Assembly: GCA_022496205.1 (NCBI GenBank) | Contig: WTXD01000005.1 | Coordinates: forward strand, 558,001-622,000 | Reading direction: 5' to 3' | Source: Gloeopeniophorella convolvens | Taxonomy: Eukaryota; Basidiomycota; Agaricomycetes; Russulales | DNA length: 64,000 nt | Shown here: positions 56,814-64,000 of the stretch, one piece after another | Numbering within the stretch: the stretch's first letter is position 1 | Layout: each line of letters begins with the position of its first letter | Position numbers and translations under genes: made by a program | Notes under the pieces: generated by a model | Told to the model about the DNA's origin: nothing | Databases searched by the model: none | The model's input: only the letters and a program-made list of their open reading frames with translations

Positions 56814-58385
56814 TCACGATGCCACGCTGGTAGGCATCGTAGTTTGGCGAGAGCGACGTACGACAGCCGGGGCCGGGGCCAGCAACGCCTGCATTGCCTC
56901 TGCCTCCGGTGCCGCAGGCGCAGACGCAAACACGAGACTGCGAAGCGCGCGCGGAGCATTTGCCGCTCTCAAGAAGCGGGCGCTGAAACCCGATAGCGAT
57001 GTGTCGATGGAGACCATAGGCAGAGACAGCATGCGCGACAGAGGCAGGACGGGCTCGGCCCGCTGCGTGTCGGACGTCGGTGGGTCTACGAGCCTGTGCA
57101 TAGCACTGTGCCTACGCTTGTTCACCATTCGCACAGGCGGCGCTGCAGACCTACGGGGAAAGTAAGCACGGTGTGGCGCATATACGTGGCTGCGCAGACG
57201 CACGCATCAGGGGCGCGGAGGCTCCACACGAGCCGGACGAGCCATCGGTAGACAGACCGATACCCTGCGCGTGCCTCCGCCGCAAACCCAAAGAAGCCAA
57301 AGAACACGAACGACGAAAGCACGAACATCCAGCGTGAGAGTTCGAGCGCGACGTGCACGCCGGTGTCTGCGCGCCACGCTGCCGTCGCATGCTGCGCCAT
57401 TCCATTGATACCGTCGAGCGGGAGTGCGAGCGCGTTTCGTTGGGCGTAGGACGGAAGGGCTTTTACGTTGAACCAGAGGAGGTATGCGCAGATCGGCACG
57501 GTGCCAAGAATGTCGACGATCGACAGAGCGATGAGGCGGTAGTAGACCGCTAGAGTCGGGCCGTCTTGGCCTGGGGCGACCTGTTTGAGCTGGTGGCCAT
57601 GTTTGCAGATATTGCAGATGTTGATCACTGCCGACGGGTAAATGACGACGCTTTGGGTGTACTGAGGAGCTGGTCTCACCATCATAAAAGAGCGACGCAG
57701 CTCCGAGGACAACTGGCCACGCGAGGACGGCGAGGTGCACGGGTGTGGCAGCCGCGAGATGCGGATACGGCCCAAAATCCTCAAATAGGACGACCACACG
57801 GCCCTCGGCGATGTGCTCTGCAACAACCCGTCTTGTCAGCAAACGTACTAACAATGCGAGGAACGATCCCACCAAACACTATCTGCCATACAAACGGCAC
57901 TCCCACGCCGATCACCAGGTCCATGAGTGCTGCACGGCGCAGCTCGTCTTGCGAGGGCCTCGCAGCCACCGCACGCGTCGCTCGGTAGATGTGGCGCGTG
58001 ATGCACAGCGCACACGCTGGTATGGCCACGGAGAGAGCGGTTTGAACGCGTATTGCTATACCATGGAGTGCATTAGAACGGCAGTCTGATGACAAAGTCA
58101 AGACACGTACGCACAGATCTCGCGGTATATCGGAACCCTGTCCAGCGTGTTTTTGTTCCATGCGACTGAGTTGAAGAAGTGCATTAGGCAGCCGAGGCCA
58201 CCCCACGCCATGAACAGGCACGTGCTCGTATTCCAGGCTTCGGGACGGCGCAGTTGAGAAACGGGCAGGGCGATGGGTGAAGAGAACGACAGCGTACCTC
58301 GGAGGTGCCAGTAGAAGGGAGTCGCACACATTACGAAACCGGTGAACGCGAGCGCAGAGAAGAGCTCATTCGGTGGCCCAATCAT
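56814..58385 (-). CDS. STE3-like pheromone receptor 1
   Basis: Predicted 430-residue G-protein-coupled receptor of the STE3 class, which in mushrooms detects lipopeptide mating pheromones at the plasma membrane. Exons: 58385-58298, 58237-58115, 58055-57873, 57817-57680, 57627-57204, 57150-56814 (introns 52-60 nt, all in phase). Seven helices are readable, including NELFSALAFTGFVMCATPFY, CLFMAWGGLGCLMHFFNSVA with the family WNKNTLDRVPIYREI, CALCITRHIYRATRA, DLVIGVGVPFVWQIVF, EDFGPYPHLAA, YYRLIALSIVDILGTVPICA and FVLSSFVFFGFFGFAAEAR. The C-terminal cytosolic tail (about 110 residues) is rich in serine, alanine and arginine. A second receptor of the same exon plan follows at 61560, so the two probably arose by duplication. 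Together they mark a B (P/R) mating-type locus, or a receptor cluster related to one. Confidence 0.93.
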
Positions 58386-59970
58386 CTTGACTTTGTTGAG
58401 ATACGCCTGTAGCCAGAATTGTTGGAGACGAAGACACAGCATCGGCCTGTGCGTGGCCTAGCTGTCTTTAAGAAAGTATGTGGTATCCCGGCGAAAACTC
58501 GGTGGCGAGACAATAGTAGTGCCCTGGCCATCTGCGCGCATGTATCAGCGCAGCATCGAAACTGAAAGTTTCCAGCCCGGGGTGGCAGTCTGTGGCAGTG
58601 GTCGAGCTCCAAGATGGCCGGTCCGCCCCGTCCGCCGGATGACCTTGTTCTTTTCCTCTCCCACGGGCCAGCAGGAACGCATATCATCGCAGATCTTGCA
58701 CCCACACACGCCGGCGACTGCGCTCGGCCATATTGGGGGCCGTCGCGTCCAATTTCACCTTGAAGCTGAGCCTTAGCCTACTTACCACCCCGTCCTCACT
58801 CCTCTACCAACAACGCGCAGGTACTATACGTGGAACCGATCGAAGCAATGCACAAACTTCTCATCTGATTGTCGTTACGTGTCACTGACTTCCACATCGG
58901 GCCCTTGCAACTTTCATCGCGAGTCCCATCGCCACGCCAGCCTCCTTTGCCAACCCTTAGTATGCCGATCGCGAGATACAGACGTTGCGCGGCGATGCAC
59001 AACCTTCATGCTTCATGTCTTCTAATCCACTGCTGTCTGAGATTAACCGCCTCTTGTATAAGCTCGCGCAGATCAGAGGTTCCTCCGCAGACACAGCGCT
59101 CCGTATCGGCGCAGCTTATGATCAGAAACCTCATGCTTATATATTTGCACTGCTATCAGGGCAAGCTCGCCGTTGCGAACAGAACTGGAATGCCTTGTAT
59201 TGTCATCGTTTGATACATTCGGTACTTGTGTAAAGCTATGAGGGCATTTAATCGGGATAGCGTGATGTTACGAGGGCAGCAGGCCAGGCTGTAGGTGGCG
59301 TGAAAGGTCGAAATGTTAGTAGGGAATGACCCACATCGTATGAAAAGAGCTATCGAGCAATACATTAAATAAAACTGACGCACGGAGGGGTTGGCATGGG
59401 GCATGGGAATATGATCATTGACGTATAGCAGAGCAGGGGGCGAGCATGGTCTTCAAGCCATGTCGGAGGCATGCACTTTCTCCGGGAGTACCAAATCGCT
59501 GATCCCATTCGGGGGCACACTAAGGTGCGGACTGGCTAGTGGTGTGGACATCCGCTCCGCAGCGCGCGCCGCGGGGGGCGCGGGCGCTCAGCGCACCTAG
59601 AGCGCAGTGTGCGAACGCCGGACAAGCAGCGCCATATGCCTCTGCTTAAGTGGAGATCGTATAGTGCGAGTTGACCGCTGTATGTACAGACAGGGGCTCT
59701 CGCGATAGACCAGAGGACGCGTGAAGATCTCCTTGCATTGCTGTGTCCTTGCATTGTTGTGATACAATCGGTGCAGTAGCTATCTAAGATAAAAACGACG
59801 CGCCGAAGGTTGCTGGTGATGACGGTCGAAACACGTAGAGATACAAGGGTGTACCCGGGATGGGTAAATACGGCTACAAAGAATGGCGGGCGAACAGACG
59901 ACGTTGCGGCACATTATGTGCGATAGTTGACAGCTTGTGCGCGGCAGCGGCGAGAGCGCGGAGACTCAGC
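58386..59970. other. Region between the two pheromone receptor genes
   Basis: About 1.6 kb in which no gene is supported. Pheromone precursor genes are often placed here in mushrooms, but they are too short and variable to call by eye. The closest frame I saw ends MPCIVIV at 59213, which lacks a CaaX cysteine at position -4. Confidence 0.4.
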
Positions 59971-61560
59971 TTAGACCATGTCGGCGGTCCGCGCCGGCGG
60001 TGGAAGTACCAGGTCCCCGACCGCAGCCCCGTCGTCCGACGAGAGGCTCAGACGTAGGGGCGGCGTGCGCCTCCGGTCCCCACGCGCTACAGCGGGCGCA
60101 GGCGCAGGCAGCGACCCGTCCGAGTCCACACTCGACGTCGACTCGGACGCGCCGCGCTGCGCTGGCTCCTTGAGGCGCACCGCGAAGTCCTCCAGAGACG
60201 CATCACCGACGAGCGGGAGCGACCGGGGGCGGAAGATGGGCAGGACCGGGTCGCGCTTCCCTGAGTCGGTGCCCCTGGTGATGGGCGGCATCGTCGCCGG
60301 GCGCGTGGAGTTGCCTATGTACGACATGCGTGGTATGGGGAGGCTGCGCCCTGGATAAGCACGGGTGTGCTTGAAGGAAGAGAGAATAGGCGTACGTTTT
60401 CTGGTCGATGGGTTCGGGGAGCGAAAGCAGGCGGCACGCGCGCCGGACGAACCATCTGTACACGAGGCGGTAGTGCTCGCGCGCCTCGTCCGCGAAGCCA
60501 AAGAAGACGAAGAAGACGAGGGCGGACGCGACGAAGAGCCAGCGGTAGAGCTCGAGCGTGAGATGCACGGGCGGGTTGTTCTTCCATATCACATTCGCAT
60601 ATTGGACGACCTTGGAGTAGTCTGCGTGCGTGTCGGACCAGCTCTTCCACTTGTACATGTTTCCACCGGTCACGTCGGCCCAGATGAGGTATGAGCAGAT
60701 CGGGATGGTCACCACGATGTCCACAATCGACAGAGCGATGAGTCGGTAGTACAGATTTGGACTCCAACCTTGCTGCTTGGCGAGCATCTGTTTGAGATGG
60801 CGGCCACGCTTCCAGAGGTGAAAGATATTCAGGACTGGATCGGTAAGTGACAAGCGTATAGATACCCGAATGAACGACTTACCGTCGTAGACGAGCGAGA
60901 CGATCCCAATGGCAAGTGGCCATACGGCAACGAGGGGATATGCAGGTGGCGTATCCAGAACAAATAGGAAAGGGCCAAAATCTTCAAAAAGATCGTAGCG
61001 ATGACCCTCAACGACGTACTCTATAGATGCTCAGGGGCCGGTTCCAAGGAAGGAGGATTGACTAATTACCGAGTGCCATCTGTAAAATAGGAAGACCAGG
61101 ACCAATCATAAGATCGACTATGGTGGAACGGCGAATTTCTTCCCGCGTGGGCCTGGCGGAGGTGGCTTTTGTCACCTTATAGAGTTTTCGAGTAATGCAC
61201 AGTGCGCTGGCAGGTATTGAGACAGCCAGCCCTGCTTGTATGCGGGTCACTGCGGTACTATAAGCACGGAGACCGCGAGCGATAGGTCGTAAAGACCTAC
61301 CAATGTCGCAGTAGACCGGGGCTCTGTTGATCATGTTCTTGTTCCAGATGATGGAGTTGACGAAATGCAGGAAGCACCCAAAGCCAGCCCAGAACATGTA
61401 TAAACAAGTACCCGTGTTCCGAGCTGCGTACTTTGAGCCATCGTCACTACCCAACATTTAGCGCATACTCACCTCGAAAGTGCCAATAAAATGGGATGGC
61501 ACACACGAGAAAGCCGACGAGTGCAAAAGCAGAGAAGAGCTCGTTGGGAGGACCGGCCAT
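59971..61560 (-). CDS. STE3-like pheromone receptor 2
   Basis: Predicted 446-residue STE3-class receptor. Exons: 61560-61473, 61423-61301, 61249-61070, 61020-60883, 60834-60396, 60343-59971 (introns 48-52 nt, all in phase). Exon lengths 88, 123 and 138 are identical to those of receptor 1, and exon 3 differs by 3 nt. Readable landmarks are NELFSAFALVGFLVCAIPFY, CLYMFWAGFGCFLHFVNSII with WNKNMINRAPVYCDI, SALCITRKLYKVTKA, DLMIGPGLPILQMAL, YDLFEDFGPFLFVLD, YYRLIALSIVDIVVTIPICS and FVASALVFFVFFGFADEAREHY. The cytosolic tail has serine-rich and acidic runs (ESTSSVDSDGS). Sequence differs enough from receptor 1 that the two could bind different pheromones; one might instead be a non-mating-type-specific receptor. 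Confidence 0.93.
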
Positions 61561-62364
61561 CTCAACCGGTATAGCTCCCACAGGCGATAGGGCCCGGGTT
61601 CGACTGAGACTGGGAGTGGGGGCAAGATGCGCCGGCTAGAGCATGTCGGTGGCATTGAGGAACTCCGTTATAAAGGCGCGGGGTGCTTGTACCCAGAGGA
61701 GAAGAGACAGGAACGCAATGAGCAGTTGATGCGCCGGCGCGGATTGGCCGACAGGTATTGGAACAGGGAAGCGGCATCGTGCATTGCGCCGCCCAGGCAG
61801 ACGTCGCTTTAATTAGGCGTCTGGAATGGGTCCCTTGTGCCCGGGTTGGATGGCGGTGATGAACGCTTGAGAACTAGCATACGTAGATGCGCTTTAGCGA
61901 GGCAGGGACGCCGGAACCGAACCAGGCACGACTTGAGCCGGGCAGAAAAATGTTGAGAATTCCGGAATCGAGGAGTCGGGCGGAAGACACGAGGATAGAC
62001 GTCCAGGAAGAAAAGAGAGGGTGAGTGTGCGTTGGAAGGAGGCCGAGTCGGGGATTTTGGGGCAGCACTGGTTGCTGGGAGGGAAGGAATAATTACGCGG
62101 CCACATATGGGCATAGGCGGGATGAGGCGAACGGGTTGCCTCGAGGTGGTTGTGTTTGGCTTCGGTTTCTCTTTTCATTTTCTTTTCGCGGGTTTCCCGC
62201 CTTTCCTTTTCACACTTGCTGTCGGCTGGCAGTCGAGGTGTGACGAGCACAGGTAGGTGTGACGCGTTTGCGTGACAGGCCTTGTTAGACGCAGTCCCAA
62301 CGACGGAATCCTTGTCTCGTCCGCCCACTGCTGACGACGTTGCTCACGCTTTGCCCGTAGTGCA
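61561..62364. other. Divergent promoter region, receptor 2 and kinase genes
   Basis: No gene is supported. A pyrimidine-rich run (TTTCTCTTTTCATTTTCTTTT, 62167-62187) lies about 180 bp upstream of the kinase start and looks like a fungal promoter CT tract. Because the receptor is transcribed to the left and the kinase to the right, both promoters lie here. Confidence 0.5.
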
Positions 62365-64000
62365 ATGGATTCTCTTCAAATTCCCGACTCAAATGTCCCT
62401 GGGCCCTCTCGTCAGAACGGCGCCTCCCGCCCAGCCTCAGTCTCTCCCACCCCGACGCCCCTCGCCCCGCCGCCACAGCCCTCTCGCAAGCGCGCCTCAC
62501 ACACAGTCACCTCATCTACACACCCAGAGGAGCAGCCCCAGTATCGCGACATTTACTCACATCCTGCCGCCCTCCAGTATGCTGCCAGCCATCCACGTCG
62601 CGCCATTCCCAAGTTTGGTCCGTATCTCCTCCTTCAAACCCTCGGCGAGGGCGAGTTTGGAAAGGTCAAGCTCGGCCTTCACACAACATGGGGAGAAGAG
62701 GTCGCCGTCAAACTCATAAAAAGGCACAACATCGACTCGGCCATCCGCATGTCAAAGGTCGAACGCGAGATTGAGGTTCTTAGGGTTCGCGTCTCCTTCC
62801 TTGTTGATCGGCTCTGCCCTAATATACACGTCCTTGCATGCATTAGATGCTCAAACATCCTAACATCGTCCGCTTATACGACGTCATTGAAACTGACAAG
62901 TATATTGGTATCATCCTTGATTATGCCTCGGGTGGCGAGTTGTTCGACCATATCCTTGCCCACCGCTACCTCAAGGAGAAGGATGCCTGTCGCCTCTTTG
63001 CCCAGCTCATATCAGGCGTCTGGTATATTCATCAGCGCAAGATTGTTCACCGTGACCTAAAGCTCGAGAACCTCCTTCTTGATCGCAACCGCAATGTCAT
63101 CATCACAGACTTTGGTTTCGCCAACCGCTTCGAGCATCGTACCGACGACCTTATGCAAACCTCTTGCGGCTCGCCTTGTTATGCCGCCCCTGAATTGGTC
63201 ATCTCAGAAGGGTCCTATGTCGGCTCAGCAGTCGATATCTGGTCATGTGGTGTAATCTTATACGCCATGCTCGCAGGATATCTTCCCTTCGACGACGACC
63301 CTGCCAACCCGGATGGTGACAATATCAATCTCCTGTACAAGTACATCATCAATACACCTCTATCATTCCCCGATTACATCTCCCCCGAGGCCCGCGACCT
63401 TCTGTCTATCATGCTTCAACCCGATCCCCAGCGCCGTGCAAGCCTCGGTATGGTCATGCAGCATCCGTGGCTTGCCCCATACGCGTACTTGTTTGACAAG
63501 ACCGTCGAGGACCTCGAGACGAGCGCGATCGAGCTGCACAGGGCGAAGCGCCAGGCGTATCAGAGACAGATGCGCAACGCCGGACAAAGTGGTTCGGATC
63601 AGAACAAGATGCTCCGTTCTCAGAGTGCCAAGAACGATGTCTTCCCACATGCAAGCGTCGCTGTTACCTCTGTTGCGCCCCGCAGCCACTCTCATGCCGA
63701 AGACCAAACGCTATACGAGACTTCGGCTGACCTTACCGCCCAGGCGCAAGCACAGCCACGCCGCGGCTTCGCCTCACAGATTGTCATGCCAACTCAGCCG
63801 CCGGCGCATTTGGACGACGATCCGTTTGCTCAGAGCCCAGCCGAAATCTCACCGACTCCCATCCCGCTCGTGGTGTCACCCAATGTCGAGCGACCGCCCC
63901 AGCGCGCACGTTCCAACTCGCGCAAGGATACGCTTCCACCCATCCCTGCGCCTGCGCCTGCGGTCAATGGGACCGGCAGTGTACGTAACAAGACAGCCGC
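62365..64000 (+). CDS. KIN4-like Ser/Thr protein kinase (5' part)
   Basis: Open at the window end; 524 codons are visible. Exon 1 is 62365-62784, exon 2 starts at 62847 after a 62-nt intron. The N-terminal 85 residues are proline-rich. The kinase domain spans about residues 87-370: glycine loop LGEGEFGKV, ATP-binding K116 in VAVKLI, catalytic D210 in HRDLKLENLL, DFG aspartate D228, activation segment MQTSCGSPCYAAPELV, then DIWSCGVILYAMLAGYLPFD and the insert DDPANPDGDNINLLYKY. The TSCGSPCYAAPE and DDPxNPDGxxI runs are typical of the yeast Kin4/fungal Kin4-like branch of the CAMK group. Kin4 works in the spindle position checkpoint in yeast; the role here is unknown. After the domain the sequence becomes low-complexity (proline, serine, alanine). 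Confidence 0.88.

Noticed and set aside
58869..59213. Frame ending MPCIVIV as a possible pheromone precursor between the receptors
   Set aside because: The cysteine is at position -5, not the -4 needed for a CaaX box, and the rest does not resemble a precursor.
1..64000. CRISPR array, bacterial operon or phage-type features
   Set aside because: No regularly spaced direct repeats or bacterial gene layout; the spliced genes are clearly eukaryotic.

Overview
The window is nuclear DNA of a filamentous basidiomycete, most likely an Agaricomycete. This rests on the gene content (two adjacent STE3-type pheromone receptors, a DUF6533-type seven-helix protein, GMC oxidoreductase, ankyrin-MYND proteins) and on gene architecture: most genes are cut by many GT...AG introns of about 45-70 nt with CTRAY branch sites, and several exons are only 11-24 nt long. 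I resolved exon joins by requiring phase-correct junctions that restore family motifs. Coordinates given for CDS features are the outer limits of the spliced gene; the exon coordinates are in the evidence text.

Layout. 1-10.2 kb: a relic ankyrin-MYND copy; an HKD-type phospholipase D (+) tail-to-tail with a NAPE-PLD-like metallo-beta-lactamase-fold phospholipase (-); and a damaged C2H2 zinc-finger gene. 11.7-19.6 kb: a tandem array of four ankyrin-repeat/MYND-finger genes on the minus strand, two apparently intact and two broken. 19.7-26.8 kb: the upstream region of the last array member, broken by insertions. One is a 3000-bp element with near-perfect terminal inverted repeats and an 8-bp target duplication (hAT-like), which itself carries a 956-bp element with its own inverted repeats and 8-bp duplication. 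The other is a 3.8-kb stretch of mixed origin. 26.8-29.1 kb is gene-poor.

29.1-37.1 kb: a seven-helix DUF6533-type membrane protein, a secreted GMC oxidoreductase and an MFS transporter. 37.7-44.2 kb: a divergent pair of chromatin genes, a SWIB-domain SWI/SNF-type subunit (-) and an ERCC6L2-like SNF2 ATPase (+), sharing about 330 bp of promoter. 44.6-51.6 kb: a run of housekeeping genes on the plus strand (otubain, PUS3/Deg1 pseudouridine synthase, NHP6 HMG-box protein, Osh4/Kes1-like oxysterol-binding protein). 52.2-56.2 kb: a multi-helix membrane protein and a small secreted cysteine-rich protein. 56.8-61.6 kb: two tandem STE3-like pheromone receptors, the signature of a B (P/R) mating-type locus; no CaaX pheromone precursor could be identified. 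62.4-64 kb: the 5' part of a KIN4-like protein kinase, cut by the window end.

The most unusual material is the ankyrin-MYND birth-and-death array with the nested transposons in its promoter, the adjacent pair of structurally unrelated phospholipase D enzymes, and the microexon-rich seven-helix gene.
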